Source: Pezicula radicicola (taxonomy: Eukaryota; Ascomycota; Leotiomycetes; Helotiales; Dermateaceae). From it: DNA of 64,000 bases. Each line of letters begins with the position of its first letter. Position 1 is the first letter of the stretch. The position numbers and the translations under genes are program-made. The stretch is from NCBI GenBank assembly GCA_003008705.1, contig PDUO01000006.1, forward strand, positions 939,295-1,003,294. Direction: 5' to 3'. The notes beneath the pieces are model-generated. The model made no database searches, had not been told where the DNA came from, and saw only the letters and a program-made list of their open reading frames with translations. Below, one piece after another: positions 46,503 to 58,073 of the stretch.

Positions 46503-48142
46503 TGTGTTGGCTGTTGCTTTTGGAGGTTGGAGATGCAATTAAGAGGTTGGCTGATTGAGGTTGTTTAAGGGAGGAGAGAAGGAGTCAGGTTGTGTTGGAC
46601 ACGTGATTGGCGTATTCTGAGGTAGGTAACTTTGTGGGCGTCGCTTCCCAAAACGGACTTCTTATACTGCCGATATGCAGCCCACTCTCGGTACAACGTC
46701 GATATTGCTTGGAAGCTGAGGTATGTGGAGTTACACAAATAATGTCAGTAATGATTGGGACGTTGAGAATTATTCTCTGGCTATTCCTGCTCGTTAAACA
46801 TTTTAACATACTGATTAGTTAAGTAGAATGTTTTCAGAATGTTTCTTGCATTATTTTCATAACTCTGACATTAAAGTTGAGCATTCCACGTCAATACCTA
46901 CCTACCGTGTCAATTGCTTCTTAAGAGATCATTTTGAGTCGCTCACTTCACATGAGTAACTAACTTAATTTGGGTAACTCACTTGCTTTAAGAAACGTAC
47001 TTGGTTTCGGCAACTTGTTTTGAGTAGGCTACTTATTTCAAGTAACTCACTTAATATACGGACCTATTGAAAATGACCTCTTAAAAAGCAATTTTCGAGG
47101 TAGCTTTATCATTATTCTAGATTTTTGCAACAGAGTCCTATTAATAGTTTCTTGTTCTCTTTCTCCGATCTCTATAATAATTACTAACCATTCAACCTGC
47201 GACTTTTGTTTCACTTGTTAGCCATCCAAGGTACCTCCTATACTGTACTAAACCGTTAAAAATAATTCGTCTCAAGCGACGGACTAACAAGAAAAGTTCA
47301 GATGAACTCCCAGATTGACTTCCAAGTACCATGCCTTTGACTCATATTTTAGTTTGTAATTAAAAGAGAAAGTTTATTTACTTTGTTCCTTTCTTTCTTA
47401 CCTTCGTAAGACTTAATTATGTCAGCTGGCAGTGCCAGTCTCGCTAGCCAAAGGGCAATGCCTACTGTTGGTTCAATAGGTTGCAAGTTCCAATAGCTAT
47501 CCGTACCAGTTTGATTTTCTCTACTCGATTAGTTTAATTGGTTAACTAACAGGTTTGATGTGATGCGATAGGTGAAATGAATTTTTATTCTACCTATTTA
47601 TAGAAGTGGTAAGATTCTGAAAATCTGACGTGTGAAGTTTGGATTAAATGTTGAGGAAGTTGTTAGTGGGAGTTCTGGTGATAGTAGTAGTGTTATTAGT
47701 ACCAGCAATGAGATCGCTGACTACTAGTAAGACTAGGAAACTGTATGTACAGAATACTGCTCTAGGGACTGATGGTACTTTAAGTGTAGGATGGTTTTGG
47801 GTGGGTTTCATTTTGGTTTTGGCTGTAGAAGGAACCTTGTGTTTGGTGGGAAGGAGGGGGTCGTCTAGATTATGATTTCATGGCGGTAATTTGTGTAGGG
47901 TGGATGAATCTGTGGTACTTCGGTTTTGCAGACTTATGTCACTAAGCTATTTTTGCTATAAAGCTTGTCTGGCTGATAGGGAAAGGCTACAAGAGTACGA
48001 GAGTGTTGTCTGCATTAGCTAAATTGCATTTTGTATTACGGAATTTTACCTCGTTTCTATGGATTGTATTGAATGCAAGGTGAAAGAATTACTTCACAGT
48101 AAGTATGTAGATCTCACAAGCTAAGTCTGTAAACACCACCGT
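46503..48142. other. Intergenic region with degenerate 16-23-bp repeats
   Basis: No supported gene. Between about 46950 and 47055 a degenerate tandem array of GTAACTCACTT-like units occurs (listed separately). A 75-codon frame at 47648-47875 (+) encodes two hydrophobic segments but has neither leader-like context nor recognisable motif. Confidence 0.5.
46950..47055. repeat. Degenerate tandem repeat around GTAACTCACTT
   Basis: The motif appears as gagtaactaactt, gggtaactcacttg, aaacgtacttgg, ggcaacttg, ggctacttatt and aagtaactcactta, spaced 16-23 bp. Similar ttaagcaagttactt/aagtaact motifs occur near 30090-30120. Copies are diverged, so the array is old. Confidence 0.5.
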
Positions 48143-49435
48143 CTAGAACTGCAGATATGTTAGAATACACAGTATAGTGCTGAATAACAGTCGTCACAAT
48201 ATACCTGGACTCTCTGATCGAGATCATATAAACCTCCAACAGATAATTGCGGAATCTGCCGATAATGCTGCCGCAACTCAACGCGAGTGTTTTGAAGAAC
48301 CTGAATATAGCTCTGGTCTGGATGTTGCCTCATCGTTTTGATGAAAGCATATGACATCGCACCTACGAAAAGTTAGCAGGTACAGGTTTCACAGACACTC
48401 AGAACCTTAGAAAGGAAAGGAATCGAACCTGTCGGAGCTCCAGCAATATTGGTATCAGCTGAAGTCTGGTTATCAGCACAGCCACTAAACATCCATACAT
48501 CCTTCCCTTCTGACTTCCAATCTTCAATGAAGTTCTCTTCACCGAGCCCATCTTCGTTCGTGGGTGCTTCAGGGCGGTGATGGAGGGATTTGAAGAAGGT
48601 TTCTGCTCCACCGAGTAGTGCTTTGGCATCATTTATCTTGGCTGCTGAGAAACCTCCGTGGAAGAGCTTGATGGCTGCATTTGTGAGATTGATACCTTGT
48701 TTGATGTTGTCGATGAGATTGACTTCTCCAGCTGAGTTTGGTCTGTAGACGTAGGGAAGTTCAATTGCACTGCCTGAGTGACAACAGTCGAATAGGATGG
48801 TGAGTCTAGCGCCAGGTATCATTGGAGATACCAACTTCTTGTGGAGCTGGACTATGTTTCAGACGTGTTCCATTTAAGTAGGTATCGAGGGGATTATTAC
48901 CATGTCACTGTCCAACTGACCATGAGTTTCAAAGTCAACAGGGCAAATTGTATCATCGAAACTATTTCTTGTTAGCCCGCCTCGAGAAATCACTTTGGGA
49001 TTCATCACCCTGATTCTCGATCACCGTCAAGATCCTTAACCTGGGCTATTTGCATGTTAGACCAAATTGACGCAACTGAGTTACTTGCATCTTACAGCCA
49101 TGACCCGAGTAGGAAAGAAACACCGAGTCTCCAGGATTATTTCCTGTCACAAGCCACTGAAAGGCAGCCAACATATTGGCTCCTGTAGGTTCAAAGGGTG
49201 TATTCTTATTTTCCGGGGCTATGGATTATCAGGCAAGCGACTCTCAATTCTCTTAGTCTAGCGAGGAGTGTTCCTCACCATCTGTCATCATCACCATGTC
49301 GTGATGGCCTCCTGAGAAGCCGCGGTCTTCAACCAGGTACTTGCGAAGATTCATGGCATCGTTCCTGCAACCTGATAGTTTATGATTGGTGCCATCGTAG
49401 TTTATACCGATTAGGAGTGCCTTTTTACGAGGCAT
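48143..49435 (-). CDS. Type I metacaspase without N-terminal prodomain
   Basis: Cysteine protease of clan CD (C14), cutting after Arg/Lys; involved in stress response and protein quality control. Start MPRKKALLIGINYDGTNHKL at 49435. Exon joins: MMTD to APENKNTPFEPTGANMLAAF, SGHG to SQVKDLDGDRESG, to NSFDDTICPVDFETHGQLD, to LHKKLVSPMIPG, to GAMSYAFIKTMRQH and a final mini-exon giving the end RVQF (stop 48143). The catalytic dyad is intact: His in YSGHG and Cys in DCCHSGSA. An insertion rich in Ala/Lys (NAAIKLFHGGFSAAKINDAK) separates p20 from p10, as in fungal paralogues. Unlike canonical YCA1/CasA types, no Pro/Gln-rich prodomain precedes p20. The 5' side carries a repeat (see findings). Confidence 0.9.
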
Positions 49436-50497
49436 TGTGTCAAGTAGACCTGATGCTGATTCTTGGACTTATCAGCTTTCTATTGTTGATCTTGCCTGTC
49501 TCCTTTTTGGAAATATTAATCTGGTTCGTTCGCTTCCCGATAGAGGAGTCTCACAATGGTTGTCTTGATATGATCTGCTTTTTCTTGGCGCTGCCAAATT
49601 CGCTGAGGATATATTTGCGTGTTGAGATTTGTCGTTTGCTGTCATGGTTGACACGTCCATTTCCGGATCTCACCAGGCGAGGCTTTCGCCTAGTGTGTAG
49701 TAGTGACATTCCATCGTGCTTTCAGTGGCTAGATAAAGAAGCTTTTTCTGGTGATATTTCTACCTACTGTAGTCTGGTTTAAGACGCTCGTGGAGGAGCT
49801 TGATGCACGTGAGTGAGCGAGAGTGAGTGAGACATGTGATTCCAAAAGAGTGACTGAGCGAGAGAGATCCTTTTATCGTGCGTGTTCTTGATCCGATATG
49901 CAACAAAACTTGGGGTTTGACCAATCAACGTGTTAGGGGGATCATTATATCGTGTTTTTCAAATGCGATGTGCAACAGAACAGATCCTTTGGGGGTCTTG
50001 TTGCACGTGATCATAATATAACATGCCATTTTGATTTTTCAATTTCCAATAATGCGGGGTCAAGCATCACTTCTCACCCTCCTTTTGAGATAAAGTTTCG
50101 ATTACTTTATACAGTAATACTCCGCAGATGCTATTGACTGTGACTAAACAACGACATCGTAATTTGAACATGGTGCAATAATATAGTACTACCGGTACAT
50201 GGAGAGTCACCCTCGTGATCTTGTCGAGTCAGGACCAAGCGTCATTGTGGTGTGATACGGCCAAAGCCCTCGTAACAAGCAACAGAAACGCTCTGTGATT
50301 CACATTATTATTGTCTTATTAGAGCTCAGCGGGACCCTTCCCCCTTGATGTTGACCGACCGAGAATGGAAAGGTCACATTTCTTTGGCTAGCTTTTCTTG
50401 CACGTGACCGATGAAAATTCGGCATCTTTTCCTGGAACAATTCCGAATCCCGAGACGTTCAACCTCCACCCCAACAGCCTTCGATGTCATTTCTGCC
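49436..50497. promoter_or_regulatory. Divergent promoter of metacaspase and Zn2Cys6 regulator
   Basis: 1.06 kb with no gene (open frames here are antisense or in the flank). A diverged direct repeat lies at about 49875-50010: both copies hold atcgtg, then about 20 bases later gatatgcaacaaaac or gatgtgcaacagaac, then a G-run. CACGTG-like E-boxes (cacgtga) occur at about 49806, 50004 and 50401. Confidence 0.45.
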
Positions 50498-52999
50498 ATG
50501 AGCGAAGGACACCAGATCCCGAATGAGCTCTCACTTACGCCAGATGAGGCGAACAAAATCATTCATTCGCACCGCAAAGTGCGTTACGGTACGCCCGCTC
50601 TGTCCCTCAATCTCCTTGCCTCCATTCTCCTATTGTCTATAACTATTGCCCCGCTGATACCGAGAGAGTATAGGGACTGCGTGCTGGCCTTGTCGACAGC
50701 GAAAAGTGAAATGTGATAACAAGAGCCCGTGTGAGAATTGCGTGAAGAGAGATCACGCCAGTCTCTGCTCGTACCATCCCAAACGGGACCAGCAGAGAGC
50801 GGCAAATGCATCTGCAACTACTTCAGCCATCGGTTCCAAGAGGGGAAGATCACCAGACAGTAATGACACCAGAAGAGACGAAAGCGATCGCTGGCCTAAA
50901 GCTGCAGGTATATATCTATGATTCATACCCCGAACCTTCCTCCTACTTTTGTCCTAACCCCAATATTAGATGAAGAGGAAGGAAACGAGTCACGTTATCT
51001 GGGACAAAACAGCATTGCTGCCTTTCTTAGTGAGGAGACTAGAGCTGGACAGCTTACAGCAGATGGAGATCAAGATGTTATTCGGAAAGATATCATGCCT
51101 ATTTTAGGCCTCCAAGTTTCTTCTGATCCTTACCCTTTCATGTCCAAGGAACATATGGACCAGATTCGCCATGATATTGCTTCGGCATTGCCCTCCGACA
51201 GGGAAATCCTCAAGTAAGTTGATATCAACAATCAAGGTAGTAGATTCCAACCTTCGTCTAAACAATCACCAGGACATTCCAGATATACAAACAAATAGTC
51301 CAGCCTTTCTGGGGGTTGCTGATCGATATTGAAGAGTTCGAATCGAAACTCTGTGTCTACTTGGAAGACCGGGTTCAAAGTACACGGCACCCAGCAGGAA
51401 ATATCAAAGGAGTCTCGGTATCTTGGCTGGGCATGCTGTTTGCCGTGCTCGGCGTTGCGACAAATTACTCCGAGCTGAGCTATCACAGACGAACACAAAT
51501 GTCCCAAGGTTTCGGCAAGTAAAGTACTCACTCCGATGAACGAAGCTAACCTCAATCTCTAGTTCAAACGTCATTTCATTGTTTGAGGCTCGCAAACTTC
51601 TTGATCCGGCCGTCACTTGAATCTCTTCAAGCACTCCTTATTCTAGGGTTTGTACTCGCAAATGACATGAAGGCTGAAGCCTCTTGGGCTTTGCTTGGCC
51701 TTACATGTCGGTTAGCGCAGGCACTAGGTTTGCATAGAGGGCCACATGAGAATGGTCGCCTGCAGGGTCCTCCAGCTAATGACTTATCAAGAAGGAAACT
51801 CTGGTAAGTATTTGTTCAAAGAAAACACTTGAGAATCATTTAACATCATACAGGTGGACAATCGTTTGGCAAGATAGCTTACTATCCTTGTCATTCGACC
51901 GGTGTCCGATTGCAGGACTCGCCCTTACACGTTGCCAATTACCCCTCGGCCCTACAGCCATGAGTGAGGGCTTCTCATATTGCGAGGCAATGTATCACTT
52001 ATGTGAAAAGATACTACAATGCGTGACCAACGACACTGCTGGCGTCCAACCTCAACTTGACTTTAACCAAATCATCTCCAATTGCATGGCTGTTGAAAAC
52101 ATCCGAATGCAAGTCTACCCCAGATATCGTTCAAAGGAGGCATGTAAAACGGTGCAAGATAGGTTACATCACTTCGCCATTCGCCTCCACACATCATTTG
52201 TTGTTTCCGTAATTTGTCGACCAGCACTACGCCGTGAGGGTAGCAGTACGATGGATCAGGCGCAAAAGAGTTTGCTGGCTGAAAAGTGCAAACAAAACTT
52301 GACGGAAACTGTACGAATGTATTTAAAGATGCACTCCTTAAGTGTCATCCCTACACGGTCGTGGGCCTTCACTTATCACAGTCTATCCTCCGCTGTATTA
52401 CTCGGCATTTTGGGGGAAACGAAGACTGATCCTGAAGTAAGACAACTTCAAGGTAATCTCATTACAGCACTCTCCGCTACAGCAGCGAAAGACCAGACTT
52501 CAAGTCAGCTCCCAAAATCCGACAGGGACATTGAGCTCAGTGGACCTTTGTCAAGAGCACTCGCGGCACTTAGGAATATATATGATCATGGGTGGGTCAC
52601 AGAAAGCAGGCAGTCCTCAGCTCCCGAAGCCCCTGTGGTCGTAGGTGAGGACCAGGAGCAATTCGACCTACAGCAACAGAACGCGGCCATTGCTATGGCA
52701 TCGATGCAGAATGGCATGGTGCCGCCGTGAGTAGAAATCAACTGCGTGTAATTGGGCTCTGCTAACACCCAATGTAGGATGGACTACAAGCCGATGCCAG
52801 ACATGCCACTGGGGGTCAGTGACCTACAAACTGTAGAACAGACGTTAAATATGTCACCGATGGATTTGTTTGACTCGATATTCTGGGGTAAGTTCTTTAT
52901 CGTAGACTCTTGAACGAGGGCTAATGATAGGAAGATCCTTATGCTACGACTGTAGACCAGTCAGGGTTTGATTATACGCAGCAACTATATCCCTTCTAA
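50498..52999 (+). CDS. Zn2Cys6 transcription factor
   Basis: Nuclear regulator of about 700 aa from seven or more exons. Start MSEGHQIPNELSLTPDEANK (ATG 50498). The first intron (about 50590-50669) joins RYG to GTACWPCRQRKVKCDNKSPC, giving a full Zn2Cys6 cluster near residue 40 with CENCVKRDHASLC. The linker SKRGRSPDSNDTRRDE follows, then an intron (about 50908-50971) and ESRYLGQNSIAAFL, the MHR entry motif. Further exons: FQIYKQIVQPFWGLLIDIEE; LRLANFLIRPSLESLQALLI; WALLGLTCRLAQALGLHRGP; and from 51855 WTIVWQDSLLSLSFDRCPIA, a conserved MHR block. The C-terminal exons end MSPMDLFDSIFW and DYTQQLYPF. Divergent from the metacaspase. Target unknown; it is 5 kb from the PKS-NRPS and not evidently its regulator. 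Confidence 0.9.
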
Positions 53000-53966
53000 A
53001 AGTTTCGGTAAGGTGTTCGGCAAGGGTGTGTGGGAAATGTTGCTTCAGGGATTTGATTTGTAGTCATGATGTAAAAGTTAATGGAATCTAGAATAGGAAT
53101 TCTAATGCTCCATCCATATATGATGCTTGTTGGCGGGACTTTCAAGTACAGTGCACTTGATTTCGATCAAATATCGGGGACCCTTGCATGATTTACGATA
53201 GGCCCATGAGAGCCGTCCACATAAGAAAAATTCTACACCCCACCTGTTTGTTATTTCTGGATCATTGTGTTAAAAGGAATCGCTCTAAACAGGAACAAGG
53301 ACACGGGATACGACAAAATTACCCAAGTAGGACTAGAGGATCTTGGTAGGAGATTTCAGGTTAAGCGAGCTCCTACCGCATTAGGAAGTATTTCTCGTAC
53401 GTCGCTAGAAAAAGCTCCATCTTGCGTACCAACCTGCAACCTGGCTTGAGATCCTCCTAGGAGAGGCTGTATAATAGGCGCTAAACCTCAAACTGAAATT
53501 TATACGATAAGAGACCATGACGGAGATCCTGATCAGAGGAAAGGGTTTATTGCATAAGTGAGCCCAAGTCCTGCGACATTCAACATACATTGCTCTCCTT
53601 CCTTTCACTCACTTACATTACAAAACTCAGCTGTCTTTCCTTTTGTCAATAAATTGTTCATCTATATCAGGAAGGCGAGAATCGCCAAGATCCCAGTCCA
53701 AGCATAAGCATTCAGTAGATTCAGGAAGGAGACGCAGGAGGATTTTCCAGTTAGAAACTACCCAAACAACTTTGCACACTCGTATACTCGTACTTCTAAA
53801 AAGCAAATTTTGAGCGTCAAAATGTAAGTCATCAGCCCAAACAAGATATCTTTCCTAGAAGACCTTAAAAGCTTATGGTACAGTCAAACAGCCACATAGT
53901 CTCCCATTCCAATACCTCTCGATCAAGGAACTTACAAAGCCCGCAAACATCCATCGACGTTCCATC
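53000..53966. other. Gap before MARVEL-like gene
   Basis: No supported gene. The last 150 bp look like a fungal leader, and an atgtaagtcatcag near 53820 may mark a 5' UTR intron. Confidence 0.45.
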
Positions 53967-54647
53967 ATGAAAGACCAATACTGGCATAACGGAGGCGTCT
54001 CAGGTCTATTTGTCCGCGCCGGTCTTCGAACTCTCCAATTCATATTCGCCATCGTCGTAGCCGGTATATACGGTACCGATCTAGCCAACGCAACAAAAAC
54101 CAACACGCACGCGAACTCCGGATGGGTATTCGCCGAAATCGTAGCCTTCCTATCCGCAATCACATGTGCTATTCACTGTTTCGTAACAGTGAAGAGGGTA
54201 GCATGGTGTACATGGGATTTCATACTCGTTGTACTATGGGCTGCACAAACTGGTGTCTTCGGTACGATATATATCAGTAAGAAACCAAATACGGATACGG
54301 ATTTTGGATTTACGACTTCGGTAGATAGGATGAGAAGTGGTGTTTGGATTGATTTTGTGAATATGCTTTTATGGTTTGCTAGTTTTGTTCTGGGTCTTGT
54401 TTGGTGTTGTACTGCGAGGAGAGTTACGAGACGGACGGATATGGTTGAGGTTGATCAGGAGGCGCAAGGAGGGGGTGGTACTAGAAACACTGAGATGGAG
54501 GAGCCTGTTATAAAGGAGTCGGATGAAGAGAAAGAGGAGTTGAAGAAATGGGGCGAGGTTAAGTCTGATAGGTCTGATTTGATGAAGAGTGTCTCGAATA
54601 GCTCTTCTCTTCCGCCTAAATACGATGGCCATCGCAATTCTTATTAG
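53967..54647 (+). CDS. MARVEL-like four-TM membrane protein with PPxY tail
   Basis: 226 aa, single exon. Four membrane segments: LQFIFAIVVAGIYGTDLA (about 24-41), VFAEIVAFLSAITCAIHCFV (54-73), FILVVLWAAQTGVFGTIYI (85-103) and FVNMLLWFASFVLGLVWCC (about 131-149), the pattern of MARVEL-domain proteins in fungal plasma membrane. The cytoplasmic tail of about 75 aa is acidic (EESDEEKEEL-type) and ends LPPKYDGHRNSY, containing a PPxY motif (PPKY), the usual ligand of Rsp5-type ubiquitin ligases. A role in membrane domain organisation or cargo turnover is inferred. Confidence 0.82.
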   Translation: MKDQYWHNGGVSGLFVRAGLRTLQFIFAIVVAGIYGTDLANATKTNTHANSGWVFAEIVAFLSAITCAIHCFVTVKRVAWCTWDFILVVLWAAQTGVFGTIYISKKPNTDTDFGFTTSVDRMRSGVWIDFVNMLLWFASFVLGLVWCCTARRVTRRTDMVEVDQEAQGGGGTRNTEMEEPVIKESDEEKEELKKWGEVKSDRSDLMKSVSNSSSLPPKYDGHRNSY

Positions 54648-55001
54648 GACGTATATCTGGTGTGGGACTTGGAAGCCCCGGATACAATCTTGTTGTCTTT
54701 CATTGAGTATAAGGGTCAAAAGGTCGAAGGAAGGCAGAAGCATAGGAGTATAGGTTATAGAATTTCTTTTAGTCATTTTAGAAGCTGCATTTTCTGTGAC
54801 AAGATATAGAGGTAGTTATTGTAACGAGTATTTTTCTCTACTACCTGATCGTGTAAGTGGAAGTGGAAGTTACAACTCACGTTCTGTGCCTGTTAGGACT
54901 TCTCTGTCTGCCTATTTTATCAAAAAGAAGTGGGGAGAAAAGAAAAAGGAAAAAGCGACAGCTAAATGATATGACATACGCCGGATATTCTATGAGGTAT
55001 C
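54648..55001. other. Convergent 3' flanks
   Basis: 354 bp between the MARVEL gene (+) and the GT1 gene (-). No structure seen. Confidence 0.5.
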
Positions 55002-57830
55002 CTACATCGTTTCAAACGCCGCCATCACCTCTCGAAAATCCACTTGCTCGCCAGCCTCATTTACAAGCCATTCCCCCTCCCGAATCTTGGCCTCCATGAT
55101 ATCCCTTCTAGTAGAACCCTTAACAGCAGTACGAATACTCCTACAAACACCCTGACCAGGATAAGCCACCAAACCAACAATGCCAGCACTAGTCTTCATA
55201 GTCAAACTAACAATACCCTTCCCAAGACCCTTAGCAACACCCACAGCCCCTTCCTTCTTCTTCCCATTATAAGTATGCACAAAAATATCAGTAAACCCTT
55301 CATAAACACCATGTCCAAAAGTCTTGCCTGCAACAATAGCACCACTCTTCAAATCCTTCACTTGCCCATAATTATTATTACTACTTTCGGGACTGTAGAA
55401 TCGTGGAACTGCTTTCATTCCTTCTGTTGCTGCTAGTGGGATATCAACGATTATTCCTTTGGAATAACTTATGAATACTTTGCCAATACTGTTTGCTGAG
55501 GCGACGGCCATGGCTCCTGCGATGCTAAGACCTTTTCTTTCGGACGGAGATTTTTCTTCCTGGGCAGCAAAAAGTTGTCTAGACTCTGATTGATGACTTC
55601 CTTCTGAACTGCGCCTCTGCCTTTGGTCGGTTGATGTGTTTGAAGACCCGGGTTTGAGGCTCTCATTGTGGCTGCGTTTGTATTCTTCGTAGGGTTTGGT
55701 GAATATACCAACGGTGGCATCGGCCATATCGGTTGCTGTTGCGAGGGAAGCTGATGAAATTGCTGTTACTGGATCCCAACGATGATTATCAATTATCGTT
55801 GATTTTGTCTCATACCTAGAATTGCAAATAAATCAATCTCATATCAAATCATACCTAAGCGAATTTAAACTTACAGCTTCAAATTCTTCTGATCTATCAC
55901 CGATGATTTCAACAGTATCATCGCAGCAATTTTCGAAATCTTTCCTGTTTTCCTTTCTGATTTCTTTCCTTGCTTGTATGCGAATGAGGCTGGTTGATCG
56001 GGTAGGTAATCACACTGCATTTGTGCGAGTGGAAGATTTGCGTGGAATGATTTGACGGCCGCTTTGACTCCTGATTCTGTTTTCATTTGTGAGGATATTC
56101 CCTTTGCCGCTCTGTTTGCTTCTGGTGTGAGACAATATGAGATTGCTTTGGCAAGAGCTTGCGATGTGAGGGATCTGTAGGGTATGGGCTTTGGACCGGC
56201 TCCTGCTGCTACGACCATGTTGCCCCAAAATGGTTGACTATGTTATCTTTTAGTCAGTCTCTTTTTTCAGTTTTAAATTTCTGGGGAGGGAGAGGGTTTG
56301 GCTGTAATACTGACTCTCCAAAAAAAGGTACGATTGTAGTTGGTTTTCCATTTAGCAATCCACAAGCAGTAGTTCCCGCACCACCATGATGCACCACTGC
56401 AGCAACATGCTGAAACAACCATTCATGCGGACAATCTCCCAGGTAAAGAACATTAGGAGTCTCTTCTCCACCAAGCTTACTCCAACCTCTTGAAATGATA
56501 GCACGAACGCCTGCCATTTCAACAGCTCTCAGAAGAATCCGTGTTAATTTATCAGGATCATCAATGACGATACTACCAAATCCGATATAAACGGGTGGTG
56601 GACCTGTTTGAAGGAAATCCTCGAGTTCGGATGGTGGTGTATATGTTGGTGTGTCGCGGAAGAAGAACCCGCAGACGTCTAGAAATAATTGTGTTAGGTA
56701 ATTATGGGGTTTATGGAGGAGTTGAGAATTGGATACCTGTATGAGCTGGCCAGTCTGTAGGTTTTGGAACTAAAGCTGGGGACAAACAATATGTAAATGG
56801 GATTTCCAATGTCTCTATAAGACTTGGTCCTTCTGTAAGTGGTACGGGTTCCAATTCCAATGTCTGTCGTCGCCATTTATTAATCACGTCTCCCAAACTA
56901 CACATCTTCATTAGCTCATCTCTCAAAACCTCCTCCTATAGGTAAAAAAAAATAGATACATACCCCTGCCAAGTCATAAAATCCACAATCTCATAAGAAA
57001 CGTAATTAGCAATCCTCGGATCCGTACTCTCATACTTAAGATTAGCCAGCGGATGAGGAAAAGCCCTTGTAGAAGTCCAAGGCATCGTAAACATCAGATG
57101 GACAGGAACCCCAAGAGCCTGAGCACAATGAACATGTGCGAAACTTGGAGGATTTGCAATAATTGCATCTGCCACAAAGGGAACATTCGAAACTGTATCA
57201 GCTTCGATACATGATTTCCAACATCCTTCTAGCATTTCTGAAATCATTGTTCGTTTTCGCTGAATATCACCTGCTCTTAGACTTTTCATATTTGGTATCA
57301 ATCCTGGGTTTGTGACCATATAAGCCATTAGATCAGCTGGATCTCCACCTATGGGATAGAATTCCAATCCGGAATCCCTGACGAAGGAGGCGAAAATGTT
57401 GTGGGTTGCGAGACGGATTCTGTGGCCGTGTTTTTGGAGCTCGGTGCCTAGTGCTATGAATGGTTGGACATCTCCTCGACTTCCTACTACTTGGATTACG
57501 ATGTTGAGTTTTATGTTCCAGGTGTGTTGTTTGGATAGTTGAGTGGGTAGTGGTGGGGATGCTTGGGTTTGTGTTTCTGTGATATTGGGGATAAGTCTTG
57601 AGAGGGTTTTGGCGAGTCGAGAATCGATGTCGACGTTGATACGTCCATCAACTATTGATTGATTGTCAGTGATTGGATTTGAATTAAAATAACTGTTTTC
57701 AAGCTGAAAGACACGAAGACTTCATACCTGTGACGTCCGTATTCGCTGCTATGTAGTTCGGGGATATTTTCAACTCATGGTAAGATGCATCTTCGTCAGC
57801 TTGCTTATTATTTTCGCCTTGGTTCGCCAT
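55002..57830 (-). CDS. UDP-sugar glycosyltransferase, sterol-glucosyltransferase type (GT1)
   Basis: About 830 aa; transfers a sugar, probably glucose, from a UDP-sugar to a sterol or similar lipid. Start [20 protein letters not shown] at 57830. An N-terminal segment precedes [20 protein letters not shown], the donor-fold start; then [40 protein letters not shown] and, after introns, [19 protein letters not shown]. The signature region is [20 protein letters not shown] followed by IVPFFG, joined across an intron (about 56240-56330) to [20 protein letters not shown], where D-Q and HHGGAGT bind the UDP-sugar. A C-terminal extension of about 300 aa ([34 protein letters not shown]) is common to fungal members. 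Unlike Atg26, no PH or GRAM domain precedes the catalytic part. It lies 243 bp beyond the stop of the PKS-NRPS on the same strand. Confidence 0.88.
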
Positions 57831-58073
57831 TTTGTTATAAAGTTGATATCCAAGTACGACTTTGAAAAACCAAAGGAATGCGGAACCAAGAGGAAAGTAA
57901 TTATATGATAAGGAAGATGAGGAGCCGGCGCATAGTATAGGATTGTTCTATTTTTGCGACTTCGACCCGCTCTTCTCAATCAGGAACTTTTATACGAGAT
58001 ACGAAGATATGCTTCTTAGAAGGAGGTACGATAGAGAAGAATGCCAGCTACTGCAAAACCCGTAAAATCACTC

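Noticed and set aside
47648..47875. 75-codon frame with two hydrophobic stretches
   Set aside because: No leader-like sequence or known motif; could be chance in T-rich DNA.
49198..49782. 194-codon frame on the + strand
   Set aside because: Mostly antisense to the first metacaspase exon and its promoter; no motif.
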